The position numbers and the translations under genes are program-made. From Aedes albopictus (Eukaryota; Arthropoda; Insecta; Diptera; Culicidae), in the NCBI RefSeq assembly GCF_035046485.1, contig NC_085137.1, forward strand, positions 503,429,187 to 503,493,186: 64,000 nt of DNA, read 5' to 3'. The notes under the pieces were generated by a model that made no database searches, was not told where the DNA came from, and saw only the letters and a program-made list of their open reading frames with translations. Below are positions 20,340 through 32,109 of this stretch, in pieces; position 1 is the first letter of the stretch, and every line of letters starts with the position of its first letter.

Positions 20340-23240
20340 TTTGGAAATTCCTCTAGAACATTAAGAGAATAATTCAGGATGTTTACAAGAATCCCTCCAA
20401 AGGTTTCTCAAGAATGTTTTCCTTGGAATTACTTGCAGATTTTTTTTTTTAGAATAAGAAAGGTATCTTAACCCCTTCGGGACGAATTTTTTAACCTACC
20501 TTCCCGCTGTAGAACACGTCAGCAAGGTGCAAATGACCCAACCGCCCTGAAAGGGTTAAGGTGTTTCTTCAGGTTTGTGAAATGCATTTTTAGAAGAATT
20601 TCTGACAAACTCTTGCTGAAATTCCTAAGCAAATTCCAAAAAAAATTGAAGAATTCTCTGGATATCTCCTCAAAGTGATTTCAGAAAGAATCCCAGAACA
20701 CTGAAGCGAAACTCCACCTTCGGGTGTTATTAAATCTTAGGAAGTGCCTTGGATTCTCTGGAGGAATATCCGAAGAAATCCCACGGAAATTCTTGAAGAA
20801 ATCCCTGGAGGATTTTTTTAAGATTTTGCTGGAGATACTTCTCGGTAAAGCCTTGGAATTGGAACTCCTGAAAAAATGATTGAGAATTAAATAGGAAATT
20901 TCCCATTTAATGAAATTCATGCAGAATTGCAGTTTGAAAGTATCTCTGAAGATATTTCTGGACACTTGGGAATTTTCAATGGACTCTCCAGAACCATTCC
21001 TGAACAAATTTCTGGGGAAATTCCTAAAAAAATAGTTCTACTTATTTCTAAAAAAACCGGAAAACTTTCTGAAGAAACCAATGGGAGAAATTATTAAAGA
21101 ATCTTTGAAACAATTTATAAAAAAATCATGCAAAAAAATAATAAGGAATCCCTAGAGGAGTTTCTAATTCCTGGCGGAGTTTCACATGTAACCCGTAAAT
21201 ATCTACCTACAAAAATTCTCGAAGAGGAAATATATGATGCAAGCTTTGGTTTTTTTAATGCCTGGAAAAAATTTGAAAAATAATGTTCTGAGGAGTTTTT
21301 AAAAGAAATTTTGGGAGATTTTAAGACCAAATTTCTGGAATAATTTTTGAATGAATCTATGTTATAATTTCTGAATAAGTTTGTCGAAGATTTTCTAAAG
21401 AAATGATTGGATAAATTACTGGAGGAACCTTTTATTTTCTTAAGGAGTCGCCGAATGTATTACTGAAGGAATCCAATGATGATTTCCTGGAAGAATTGTC
21501 GTACTGATTCTTGAAAAAAAAATATGCATGTTATTAAAGGGAACCCCTGGAAGCTTTCTAGAGGAATTATTGTGGAAACGAGTATTTCGAATGAAATTCT
21601 AGAGGAATTTTTGAGAAGCGTAGCATGGAAGAACTTAAAAAAATCGGAGACGAATTCCTGAAAGATTTTTTTTTAAGAAATCCATCATGCACCAATATCG
21701 AAGAGCATCCAGGAAAGCTGTTATAAAAGTTATAAGTTGTTATCCAATATAACTCCTGGGGTATCTCTAGAAAGACTTTGACGAAAATTCTAAAGGAAGC
21801 GACGATTTCTAAAAGAAACAATGGTGGAATTCCTGAAGGATTTTCCAGAGAAATCTTCAAATGTATTTATTGCAAAATTTCTGGAATCAACATTCCTGGA
21901 AAATTTTCTGAAGGAATCGCTGTAGGAATTTTTGAAGATATGAGAAACTAAAGAAACTCTTGAGAAAATTTCTGAATGAACCTTTGTTTGATTTGTGGGG
22001 TAATACTTGAATAAACTTCTGAAGATATCTCGAACTTCTGAAAGTGTCCCAGAAATATTTCTTTTATTTGTAAATATTTCTGAAAGAATCCCTGGAAAAA
22101 GTCTTAATATCACAGTGGTGTTTTGTACGTGTGATGGGGCGAAAAAATGGAAAACTAACAAAGGTTACTTACGTTTTCTACATATATATGGCACTACAAA
22201 AAAAAACGTAGACGGTTTCTTATATCAACTTTGTTGGGAAAGGTTCGAGGCCAATAAAATCCATAAAACCCCCCTTGACGAAGAGAACAAAACTGCCGAA
22301 AATACATAAATTCCTCTTGGAGAACCTCTGGAAATTTTAGCTGGGATCGTTAAAGACATTCTTGATGGGATTTCTGAACAAAACTTTTGGAGCGTTAGAA
22401 ATTTATTTAGAAATTACTTGAGATTCATTAAGGATTCCTCCAGAAATTCTTGGCAAGAATCCTCCAAGAGTTCTTGCAAGGTTTCTTCAAGAAATTCCTG
22501 TACAAAACACTGCAGGAGTTTCTGACGGACTCCCGACCGCAATAACTAAAGTAAACCCAGCTGGATTTTTTTGAGAAATTTCAGCAAGAATTTCTGCAGA
22601 AATCGTGGTTTGAACCCTTGGAGAAAGCCAAGGAGAAATCCATTCAGGAAATCAAAGAGAAATTTGCTTCAGGACTCCTCCAGGAGTTTTTTGTGGGATT
22701 CTCATGGAGTTTTTGATTAGATACCTCCAGGGGTTTGTTTAGGATTCCTTCAGAAGTTCCTTCTTCCCTGAGTTTCTTCTGATATTCCTAAAGCGGTTCT
22801 CTGGAAGTTCTTCCAGATTTTTTTCTGGGATTTCTAAAGAAATACCTTTTGAGAATACTTCAGTTCCTCAGTTCCTGAATGCCTTCAAAATTCCATCCGA
22901 AATTTCCCTAAAAACTATTTCCGAGATTCCTCCAGGAATTCCTTCTAGGACATCATCAGCAATTTTTCCTGAGATTCCTCCAAAATTTTCTTCCGTGGTT
23001 TCTCCACAAATTCCAGTAGGATTTCTTTCTGTGATTCTTCAGCTTGCTGAATATCTGCTATTGTTTTTAGGGTTCCTTCAGAAGTTCACCCTGGCATTCT
23101 TTCTGAGATTCCTTAAAGTTCCTCCTGGAAATCCTTTCAGGATTCCTTGAGAGATTTCTTCTGGGACTTCAAGGGATTTCTCTAGGAGCTCCGATAATCC
23201 TTCAGGAATTCCATCCTGGATTCTCCTAATACTTCAGGCC
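20340..23240. repeat. Largest degenerate 12-bp repeat field
   Basis: Nearly 3 kb of GGAATTCCTGAA / GAAATTTCTGGA words. The reading sense appears to flip near 22400, where TTCCTCCAGGAATTC words take over. Open frames of 70-125 codons here have the same biased composition and no conserved domain. A small TTAA-flanked MITE is embedded at 20472-20555. Confidence 0.8.
20472..20555. mobile_element. 84-bp piggyBac-like MITE in TTAA
   Basis: TTAA at 20468-20471 and 20556-20559. Termini CCCCTTCGGG and CCCTGAAAGGG form an imperfect inverted repeat of the CCCTTT type. Target and ends fit piggyBac MITEs; compare 36737-36852. Confidence 0.6.
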
Positions 23241-23262
23241 AAACATTTCTATAGGTCCTAAG

Positions 23263-23747
23263 TGCAGATAAGAGGCTCTCTTTCGAATATAACGTGCTTG
23301 TATTTATGAATTTTGAATAACTTCTTACGTCAGAAGGTAGATAAAACAATCCCTTTCCGATCTACGCATCACAAATTGTCAAAATGTTCACTACGACATC
23401 TGTCGCAGCAAAATCTATCTGTGGTCAGCTATCCTCTATGGTTCAAACCAATTATCATTACCAGCTCAATCTCTTTAGATCGCATTAGGCACTCACTCTC
23501 TTTACACCATTTAGAACCATCGTAGGTACAAACGCAGTTTGTTGAGAACAGTAGTAATCAAACCGCGCGCGGAGAACAACGCTGTTGCGGATACTAGGTT
23601 CCGTGTGATAATTAAATAGAATAACAAATTAATAAACGGAATCCGAATGTTCTAGTCTTTATTCTAATAAAGTGTCGTTCATTTCCTAAACGCCGCGTGT
23701 GATTCTAAATTACCCGAAGTCCGAGAACAGTCGCGAAATCGGTTACA
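23263..23747 (+). repeat. 5' LTR of a BEL/Pao retrotransposon (left edge uncertain)
   Basis: Ends in CA at 23747, immediately before a leader and primer-binding site. It contains AATAAA-type signals near 23630-23670. The left edge is taken at the first TG after the 12-bp repeat field and could be off by some tens of bases. No second LTR is present in the window, so the copy is 3'-truncated. Confidence 0.6.
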
Positions 23748-23752
23748 TTAAA

Positions 23753-23769
23753 TGGTCCTTCGAGCCGGA
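23753..23769 (+). other. Primer-binding site of the BEL/Pao element
   Basis: TGGTCCTTCGAGCCGGA lies five bases after the LTR. From general knowledge it is complementary to the 3' end of tRNA-Tyr (..TCCGGCTCGAAGGACCA). The position is as expected for minus-strand DNA priming. Confidence 0.7.
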
Positions 23770-24422
23770 TTTCGGGGACTCTCAAGTGACCAAAAGTGAC
23801 TAGTGCCATAGCTAACAAAAGCACAGTTGTGCGAAGAAACCCTCCGCTTGGGTTCAGTGAACTCGATCTTCCGAACATCGACCTCGACAGTGTGGTGATA
23901 CCATTTTGGATGCAGTATTGTTCCCGGTTTGCTGATCAACGTGGAGAAGCTGTGGAGAATCAGCCCAACGACGACTACGGCGGCGCAGAGATGATAGCAG
24001 CAGCGTGCTGAAAACGGGGAAGTACTAGGTGCATGGTAATGATTGATGGTGGACTCTTTGCATGCGAGTCACTGGTGCAAATTGAAATTGATTGCGACCA
24101 ATAAATGATGCCTAGGATCGCATGAAGGTGTTTCTATCTCCTTATGGAAATAGTGGGTGTAGGTGAGCCTCTGTGTCTACCATCTCTATGGTTGGTCTTT
24201 CAAATCGCTGCATTTCTGGTTCTGGTATTCTGCTCGGTTGGATCCCCTCGCTGCTGTCAATGGTTGTTGCCCTTCCCCCAATCTCTGTCAATACCGCGGG
24301 TCGTGTGGGACGTCGAGTTGATAATTCGCGTTTCGGGTGCACAGTGGGAGTGATTTGTAGTGAGTGAATTTGTGTGATCAACAACTGAATTTCTGTGAAC
24401 TATCAGTGATTAAAGTGCAAAA

Positions 24423-26405
24423 ATGGCAAATGAACTACGAAATCTAGTCAAACAAGAACGAAATAGTTTAAAAACTTTTGAAGCAGTGGAATGTTTTCTC
24501 GATAATTTTGACTCTAGTGTGCATAGTGTTGAAGTTGAAATTCGTTTGGAACGTCTTGAGGCTGCTTTCAGCGAATTTCATCGTGTTCGAAGACAAATTG
24601 AACTGATTACAGAAGATGTAGAAGAGGATGAAGAAAGTGAAATGGAGAAAACACTCAGTGAAACATCGCAGGCTCGGCTCAAGCAGAAGGAAGCAGAGAA
24701 TGAGAAGGTCGTGCTGGATGTCGAGAACAATCATTGTCGTTTGAAAGCTGCATTGATGAGCCGATTATCGAAACAACCTTCAACTCAGCCCAACCTGCAG
24801 CAGCTAACGGCTCAAGGTACTTCAACTGGTCTGTCTCGTGTCAAGCTTCCGGAAATCCGTCTACCAACCTTCGGAGGACATCTCAAGGACTGGGTGACCT
24901 TTCGCGATACTTTTCGGAGTTTGATCCATAAAACCCACAGCTATCGGAAATGGACAAATTCACGTATCTACGGTCATCGCTCAGTGGAGAAGCTCTTCAG
25001 GAGATCAATTCCGTGGAAATGTCAGACGATGCTGGAGAAGCGATATGAAAACAAGAAATTGATTGTTAAAGCCCATCTTGATGCCCTGTTTTCGATTGAG
25101 CCCATACGCAGAGAAGGATACGAGTTGCTCAGTCGTCTAATCAGCGATTTTGATAAACATCTTCTCATGTTGGATAAAGTTGGAGAAGACACAAATAACT
25201 GGAGTACCATTCTTGTCTACATGGTGTGCTCTCGTTTAGATTTCTCCACGCTTCGAAATTGGGAAACACACCATAACTCAAAGGAAGTGCCCAAGTACAA
25301 GGACCTCATGCATTTCCTAAGAGATCAGTGCTCCGTGTTGCAGTCTGTGGCTCCAGCTAAGGCTATCGTCGTCCCTGAGAAGAAGGCAAAGTTCTCCGTT
25401 ACCAACTCTGTTGTTCAACCAGCGTTCAAGTGCCCATTTTGTGGAGAAGGATTCCATTCTGCTTTCCGATGTCTGAAGTTCCTGAAACTGAAGGTTCCCG
25501 AGCGCAGCGAAGCAGTACGAAGAAGTTGGCTTTGCCTGAACTGCCTGTATCCTGGACATCAGGCGCGTGTATGCAGTAGAGGAGCATGCCACCATTGCCA
25601 GCAGAAGCATCATTCCCTGCTGCACCCGGAACAGCAGCCACCAAGCGAACATCGGAACAGATCCTCCGTCCCACAAGGGCAACCTAGACCCTCAGCAGTC
25701 AATCAGCAACAACCACAGACACAGTTACCAAACCAGAACCAACCTGCACAAGCTCACACTACACAGCAACCCACACGCACACCTTCCGCATCACACTCGC
25801 AATCCACCGCACAACCATCCACCTCACATCAATCAAGTACCAATCAGAACACTGTAGCCCTGCCGACAAACACACAGTTTTCTACGCAAGATATTCTATT
25901 ATCAACTGCTCTTGTCTGCGTACAGGACAGTTACGGCAATTCGCGACTAGCCCGCGCGTTGCTAGATTCGTGTTCGCAGTTTTGCTTTATGACAACACAG
26001 TTCTCTAGCAAACTGAACCTACAAAGTTCGGCTGAACATATGTCGGTTCAAGGCATCGGTGGTTCTGTAACCGTAGCACGGAAGTCGGTGAAAGCGACAG
26101 TCCTCCCTCGAATTTCGGATTTGTCACCATTCCACGAGGAGATGACTTTCTACGTCTTACCCGAACTGACTGCAACCTTACCAGCACGGAAGATTAACGT
26201 CGTCAACTGGAATTTCCCGAGCAACATCACATTCGCCGATCCGCAGTTTCACGAGCCAGGTCGTATAGATCTAATCATTGGAGCAGAACATTATCTGGAT
26301 CTGCTCACCGACGGTCGGGAGAAAATTGTGGATGGAGGCCCTACGCTGCAGAACACAGTTTTCGGATGGATAGTGTCTGGTCGAGCAATCGATCATTCGT
26401 TATAA
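24423..26405 (+). pseudogene. gag: BEL/Pao gag-protease polyprotein, damaged and truncated
   Basis: Encodes 660 residues of the N-terminal BEL/Pao polyprotein. An N-terminal coiled coil (about 35-110) is followed by a DUF1759-like gag region (about 140-310, with LPEIRLPTFGG). Next come cysteine clusters like retroviral zinc knuckles (C337-C350, C371/C374/H379/C384, C389/C392), a Q/P/S/T-rich linker (about 402-485), and the DUF1758 aspartic protease (about 495-650). The protease motif reads LLDSCSQ, where the family normally has DSG. Residues about 174-203 are in a shifted frame: the usual sequence sits in the +1 frame, and a small deletion near 25030 restores phase. The frame stops soon after FGWIVSGR; reverse transcriptase, RNase H and integrase are missing. 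Leader 23770-24422 is non-coding. Defective copy; a host gene is unlikely. Confidence 0.85.
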
Positions 26406-26439
26406 TTTAAAAAGAATCCGAGCAAAGAGCGTCGCTTGT

Positions 26440-26690
26440 CGTCACTTTCTTGTGGAATGTCTTCAGAAGTTTTTTTTGCTTTCAGAAGGTATTCCTGGAA
26501 AATGTTCCAGAAATTTCACCCAAGATTTCTTCCGGGATTTCTCCAGGGGTTCGCTTAAAGATTACTTCAGAAATTCGTTCCAAGATTCCTACAGAAGCTT
26601 CTTCTGAAATTCCATGTTCCTTATGGGATTTCTTCAGGATTTTTTTTCTGATATCCTTCCTACAAGAACTTCTTTCAATATTCTAGTCCA
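26440..26690. repeat. Degenerate 12-bp repeat patch
   Basis: TTCCAGAAATTTCACC / GATTTCTCCAGGGG words resume directly after the truncated BEL element. Positions 26692-26715 then hold five copies of the pentamer GTCTA. Confidence 0.7.
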
Positions 26691-26770
26691 GTCTAGTCTA
26701 GTCTAGTCTAGTCTAAACATACATGTGTGCACAGCCATTCATTGAAAGAATCCTGGAAAATGATGGAATC

Positions 26771-26925
26771 CCCAGTCAACCAGTGATCGTATAAGATGTT
26801 GCATAGGATGTTAAAGTGGAGGCGATATGCGTACATTTTACATGCTCCTAAATGGAGGCATGCACGCATATGGCCTTCACTTTATCATCTTATGCAACAT
26901 CCTATACGATTACTGGTTGTCTGGG
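26771..26925. mobile_element. 155-bp fold-back MITE
   Basis: Arms CCCAGTCAACCAGTGATCGT and near complement, extending about 55 bp each side (GATGTTGCATAGGATG on the left, inverted on the right). No clean TSD. Confidence 0.72.
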
Positions 26926-26929
26926 TCGA

Positions 26930-27670
26930 CTAGTTCCGTCATTTTTCTTGTCATTATTAATCCTTGCAGCACATCTGTGATGTATAACAAACATTAAAGC
27001 AGCCAGGCCTACTGTGCAGCGTTGTTAATGTTATTGAAACCAAAGAACGGGGACATTTCGTACCCTAGGATAGGATGCGTCACGTAGTCAGCCGATTTGA
27101 GACCATTTTGCTGTTAAACGGAGACCAGTCGCTGATTGGTCGAAATTGATGCCCGTTTGCTGCGATCAGATCGCTTTGTTATTGGTTTGGCCGTGTTGCT
27201 AGTTTGTCGGTTTAGCATGTGATACAAAGCTCGTACCAACCGTTCCGTATACGAAGCATGAATATGAAATATTAATGGTGGGAGTGAACTGCCTATGATC
27301 GCATATCAGTCCCATATTTGCTGGGTTTCCTATTCATATGGGCGATCATAGGCAGTGAAGTTGCTATGAAGCTTAATGTCACTCCTTGGTCCTTGGAATC
27401 CTGGGATGGGACACAGGTATTTACCCCTTCCTGGCCCTCGCTCTCTGAAACGAAAAGAAAATACTTATCCCTCCCCCTTAATACAGGAACAAGAACTTCT
27501 TTCAGTATTCCTCCAAAAATTTCTCCGGGATTCTTTCAGGAGTTACTTCTGGGATTGCTTCAAGAATTCCTTCCGGGATTCCTACGGTAATTTCGCCGGG
27601 AATTACTTCCAGGATTGTTTCAGAATCTGCTTCTGATATTTCTTTAGGAACTTTTTCCTGGATTCCTCCA
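26930..27670. other. Repeat fragments and a 12-bp patch
   Basis: 26935-27070 resembles 35185-35345 (CATTTTTCTTGTCATTAT and GCAGCGT...CATT words), a dispersed repeat. 27285-27360 is a dyad (ACTGCCTATGATCGCATAT and its near complement). 27365-27425 resembles 37480-37545. 27490-27670 returns to the 12-bp repeat. Confidence 0.5.
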
Positions 27671-27930
27671 AGAAAACAAAATAAAAATTACATTTGTTTG
27701 ATGTTTACATCTTGAGATTTGTGTAATCTAAGAGCTGATGCAATATTGAACTGGGATTACAAGTCCTTTGTTGTTGGAAATAAAATTTCATTATTTCTCA
27801 CAATTGTTTTCATACATTTGTTAAAATAGGTTTTATTAGTGTGTTATTGCGTTTCGTTTACGTTTTACCTAACGAGTTACTAGGCAAATATCATTAACAT
27901 ATTCTTCTCGTTCTCCTCCCCGCTATTCCA

Positions 27931-28111
27931 GGTCCTCCAGCGAATCGACGACGTCCAGTTAATGTGCGACAAGCGAGTGACCGTGCTCAAGAAGCTCACC
28001 CTGAAACCACCACGTCCAGTGCAAACCGTAACACCGGAGCCGGCAGTCCCGTTGCAACCCCCCGGAGGAGCACCTCATCCCATCTTTCGAACCCGCCGCT
28101 CGTACAACAAG
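27931..28111 (+). CDS. Internal exon of a DBL/MCF2L (DBS)-like Rho GEF (putative)
   Basis: A pyrimidine-rich acceptor (CCGCTATTCCAG) precedes, and a consensus donor (AACAAG|GTAAGTAAG) follows, 181 bp of open, GC-rich sequence in an AT-rich setting. It reads VLQRIDDVQLMCDKRVTVLK, then KLTLKPPRPVQTVTPEP, then a Pro-rich stretch and RTRRSYNK. Family knowledge: DBL/DBS-type exchange factors have a spectrin-like repeat ending in a KKL helix, a RPVQPVxPxP motif and a basic linker just before the DH domain that activates Rho GTPases. This exon fits that junction. It runs 60 codons with one extra base, so it starts in phase 0 and ends in phase 1 if this frame is right. No neighbouring exon was found, so the flanking DNA would be large introns. 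The identification rests on one short motif. Confidence 0.62.
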
Positions 28112-28150
28112 GTAAGTAAGTGTGTTCTTCGACATTTTCAAAATACCATT

Positions 28151-28314
28151 AGGGAATCGCGCCACTTGGGCGGTGGCTTCTATATTCGTCTGTTTTCCAC
28201 TATAAGTCAGTCAAATTTGAACCAATTGACATAACTTTTGGAATGTGGTGAGATAGGTATATTATCTACCCGTGTACAACATTTCAAGAAGCCACCGCCC
28301 AAGTGGCGCGATAC
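28151..28314. mobile_element. Fold-back MITE just after the exon
   Basis: Arms ATCGCGCCACTTGGGCGGTG and complement (about 27 bp, perfect) around a unique centre of about 100 bp. It lies about 45 bp past the exon's donor site, inside the presumed intron. Flanks ATACCATT and ATACCATA are near repeats. Confidence 0.8.
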
Positions 28315-28319
28315 CATAC

Positions 28320-29580
28320 CTCGTTCCGAAAATGTATCAGAGCCAGTAGCAACGAACGGTTGTTATGCAAGTACCTACCTACCAACCAAGTGACTGAAAC
28401 GGCAAATTAAATGTGCCCCCAAAACGACGAACCCTAAATTTTGCGAAATCGACCAAAAAACCGTTGCGCGGTTGGCCTTGGCCAACGTCGACGACGACGA
28501 TTAGCTGCTCCGAAAAAACAACACTTGGGTGAATGCAGAAAGTCAAGCTGTGAAAAGGTAATTTCCCTTCCAACAACCAACGAACGCCGCGCTGCGGCGT
28601 GTGGTTTTCAATTTGCGAAAATGCTTCACGACGCGCTCTGGCTGGGAATGTAGAGTGGCTAGAGAGGGGAGATTGGGGTCAAATGACTTTCACGCAGTGT
28701 TAGCTTTAGGTATATTTGGATTCTGTTTTGTCACAGACAAACACTTTCGAGATTATGTCATTATCCGAGCTAGTTGGGACTTGGGACAAAGTATAATTCC
28801 CGATTTGTCGTTTGTTTTGTGTTTCTTTTATGCGATATCAGATATTTTTAGCTTATTTTACCCCACATTCCCCGCAGCTCCACGCGAGTAAAAGCAACAT
28901 CTGATTGAATTGCTGTTGCTGCTTCTGCCTACTAGGTATAGTGCTGCCTGGACCGTTTAGTGGCCGTTGTTGATGTCAGTCAGGTTGTTCGAAAAATGCA
29001 GAGAGGTAATTTTTTATGCCATGCAGTTTTATCATTCCCACATTACGGCACGGCAAACAGCGTCGTCGACAACGTCCACCGCTCGGTGACTAGCAGAAAC
29101 ACGTAGGATGATAGTAGATGATAATGTGCAATCTCTGGGTGGTGATGGACAATTGGGGATAAGAATTGAAGGCGAACAGCGCCGAATCTCCCACAAGAGT
29201 CGAAACAGCAGCGAAACAGTTGTTGTTTTAGAAAGTGGTCTGGCAATGTTACACGATGGATCCATCCATATCACCTACATACATGTTGCGGCATTTTTGA
29301 GTATGAGTATGAGAAGCGATGTTTTATTGCTCGTTGTAGGAGCATAATGACATATGAGGAGGAGTTGCATAAGCCATGCTGGTTTCGAACATATTTCATC
29401 TTGCGTGGGGAAAATGTCTGGATAATTTATGATGATGTATTGGGCTATACAAGTTTTTGAAAGATGACATATGTTTTTAACGGGTACTTTGTTTTGACTG
29501 AGGTATAGATTTTTATCTATTGATATCATAACAAGTATCTAATAATGTTACAGCCTATAATTCACATACATGGACCATTG
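28320..29580. other. Unclassified presumed intron
   Basis: About 1.26 kb. Short GC-rich patches lie at 28470-28510 (GACGACGACGATT) and 29040-29110. Open frames reach about 96 codons with no recognisable domain. Confidence 0.35.
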
Positions 29581-29853
29581 TAGTCTTCTTTTTCTTGTCG
29601 CGTCGTCTCAACTGGGACAAAGCTTGCTCTTCAGCTAAGCGCTTCAACAGTTGAAAACTGAGATCTTCCTCTGCCAATAACCAAACACGATGTGTCGATA
29701 TGCAACGTGTAGAAGACACGATGTTACTCTATGTCCAAAGAAGTCAAAGAAATTTTCATTACGAATAGTTCTTGGGCCGACCGAGAAAAAAAAACCCGTC
29801 ACTTTGAGCATGGCCATAGTGATACCCACGTCTTTACGTCTGTGGTTATTGTA
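29581..29853 (-). mobile_element. Feilai-like SINE, copy 3 (strongly decayed)
   Basis: Alignable by eye with 11586-11868 over its length (CTGGGACAAAGCTTGCT, CTCTGCCAATAACC, ATTACGAATAGTTCTTGGGC) but with many substitutions. The tRNA head is barely visible. No TSD remains. Confidence 0.72.
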
Positions 29854-29859
29854 GGGATT

Positions 29860-30818
29860 ATAAGGGATAATAAATATAGATTAAGAGTATAATCCTGTTC
29901 TAGGAACTACGGCATAAGAAAATGCATGAAGGAGTACCCGCATAACCATGAACAGTACTAGTACTGTTTCCCATAGCATCCGCAACAGCTTGAAACAATA
30001 TCTGAACCATTTCGTATAGCACCCGAACGAACAATAAACCAACTCCACCACAAACTGTTTTGACAGTGTGGTAAACGGTAATTGGGGAAAATACAATATG
30101 TGGAATAGGCGGTTAAGTTCAGTTACCATAAAAAATCGTCGATTTTCTCGAACAAAATTTCACGCGTACAGTTTGTCAAACGGTGGACATACTATCAATT
30201 TTTCTTCCCAATTAATTGTAAGACAAACGGCTCGAAAACAGTTTGACCATAAAATTGAAATGAAACCGAATAATGTATGTGTAACTGTGTACTTATGATG
30301 CTTTATGGTATTCAAACTCTATAGCATACTGTTCCATCGCCGTTAAATCATTAAAAAAATAATGTAATGAAGGTAATAAAAATGAATAAAATAAAAATAC
30401 TTTACTTCAGCAGTAAGGGAAATGCAAGTAAATCGTGTTATGTAAGGTAAAAACATAAATGTTTAAAGATCATAAATACAGCTGGATATTAACCCACCGG
30501 TCTTATTTTGATCTTTCCGCATTATTTTACCATTATTACATTTTATGATCTGCTAACATTTCTCCAACTACTGGCGTAGAGTACCTTCACCTAAAATTAA
30601 TTCAAATTAATAGTGTTTTTATTTAATAAATTTGTGTGTTGTGTCGGCTGCCGTTCGGCTTGTTGATTTATCTGCTCTCCGAAATTTGTTCTATTTTTAA
30701 TTGAAATTGTCCTGTAAAATCGTCTAAGTCATTTTGTTAAAAGTGTATTCGCCAGTAAATAGATTGTGCAATACCAGAACTTTCAATCGATTACCGCTCT
30801 TTGTTAAAACCTTTGATT
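29860..30818. other. Unclassified AT-rich DNA
   Basis: About 960 bp with no open frame above background and no paired repeats. Confidence 0.35.
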
Positions 30819-32075
30819 AAGGTGAAACATCAAGAAAGCCCATTGCAATTTTGCATACAAACTTTAGAGGCACAAATCTGACGAACAAAGCATCAAACCA
30901 AGTCGCACTTGATTATCCTGGCTTTGCTCACTTGCAAAAAGAGGCAGCTTTTCAAAATCGACCGCATTTGTTTACGAATTTTTAAGATTTGTGCTTTTGA
31001 AAACGTGAGTAGGGGTGCAAGTCGGCCATTGTGGCAACCATATTGGTACTCTCTGAAGTTTCTCCTTAAACTGTGCGTCGAAATAATGGAATGCAAAAAA
31101 TGCCTTCACGACATCGTAACGCGAGAGCAACCGTTCATCTATTGTAATGGCTCGTGTTCTCGAGTATATCACGCGGCATGTGTTGGACTGAACGATGACG
31201 AGCTTGCCGTTGTGTCACCGCCAAAGAGGAACAGTTTTTGGCTCTGCGATGATTGTTTTTCCGGATTTCTACAGTGGAGAGAGGATCAGAAAGCATCTAC
31301 CGAACCGAACCAAAACGAATCAAAGTGTGCGTTGCAACGCGACGTGGATGAGCTCAAATCTAAAGTGGAAGCAATAATGTCTGTTCTTGGTTCAAGTACT
31401 ACATGCCATTCGGATAATACTTCTGATATGCGACATTCAACTCCTCGTTCATCGCCGCAACGGAAAACGATCTCGCACACTGCAATGTCACATGTACCCG
31501 ATGTTACACGATCACCACAGTCGGCCTCATCTTTAAATACCTCTGATGATAGTTTCGCCTTATTGTTGACAAATATCGATGCCAGTGTATCTGAGACAGA
31601 CGTTCAACGATTGGTTTCTCGATGTTTGGGTGCCTGCGACGGTGATTGTAGAAATGTACGAAAATTGGTTCCGCGATGGGTCGATTACGATAATTTGGAT
31701 TATGTTTCATTCAAAGTAGTTCTAAGCAAAAAATGGAAACCTTCCGCTATGACATCGTCCACTTGGCCAAAAAATGTTAAGTTTCGAGAGTTCGTTAGAA
31801 AACAATGCACATGGAAACCCGATATCATGTAAATTTGATGTACTATATGTAAATGTTAAAAACGAATGTTGTTTGCTTATATTTTTTGTTTGTAATATGT
31901 AAGATAAGGCCGTTTGATGATGATATATGTGAGATTCTGTTATGTGTTATTGGTTTAGTATTTAGTACCTACTGTCTTTGTTGTATTGGATCTTAGAATA
32001 AGTATATTCAATTAGACTGAATAATGTCCGTTGAATTAATTAAATAAATACAAATAAATACAAATAATAAATGGG
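30819..32075 (+). mobile_element. ORF1-only non-LTR retroposon with PHD-finger protein
   Basis: A 5' UTR of about 265 bp (begins TTAAGGTGAAACATC; a second copy of this UTR lies at 47583-47820) is followed by one ORF1, a 3' UTR of about 240 bp and a tail of AAATAAATAC-like repeats ending near 32075. No reverse transcriptase lies between ORF1 and the tail, so this is an internally deleted, non-autonomous copy. The right edge comes from the tail; no TSD was found. Confidence 0.65.
31086..31832 (+). CDS. Retroelement ORF1 protein with PHD-type zinc finger (248 aa)
   Basis: Begins MECKKCLHDI. An N-terminal Cys4-His-Cys3 finger (residues about 3-56) shows CxxC, then YCNGSC, YHAACVGL and LCDDC, the spacing of a PHD finger. 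A short coiled-coil-like helix follows (about 82-100), then a Ser/Thr-rich linker (about 104-155). The C-terminal domain of about 90 residues contains LLTNIDASVSETDVQRLV and LDYVSFKVVLSK and ends KQCTWKPDI. Family knowledge: CR1-group non-LTR retrotransposons often carry PHD fingers in ORF1, a probable RNA/chromatin-binding protein. The frame also stays open for 59 codons upstream, but that part matches the UTR copy at 47583, so the inner ATG is preferred. A domesticated host gene is the alternative. The frame is intact. Confidence 0.72.
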   Translation: MECKKCLHDIVTREQPFIYCNGSCSRVYHAACVGLNDDELAVVSPPKRNSFWLCDDCFSGFLQWREDQKASTEPNQNESKCALQRDVDELKSKVEAIMSVLGSSTTCHSDNTSDMRHSTPRSSPQRKTISHTAMSHVPDVTRSPQSASSLNTSDDSFALLLTNIDASVSETDVQRLVSRCLGACDGDCRNVRKLVPRWVDYDNLDYVSFKVVLSKKWKPSAMTSSTWPKNVKFREFVRKQCTWKPDIM

Positions 32076-32109
32076 AAATAAGCTTGTTTTAGTCCCAGTT
32101 ACCCTACAG

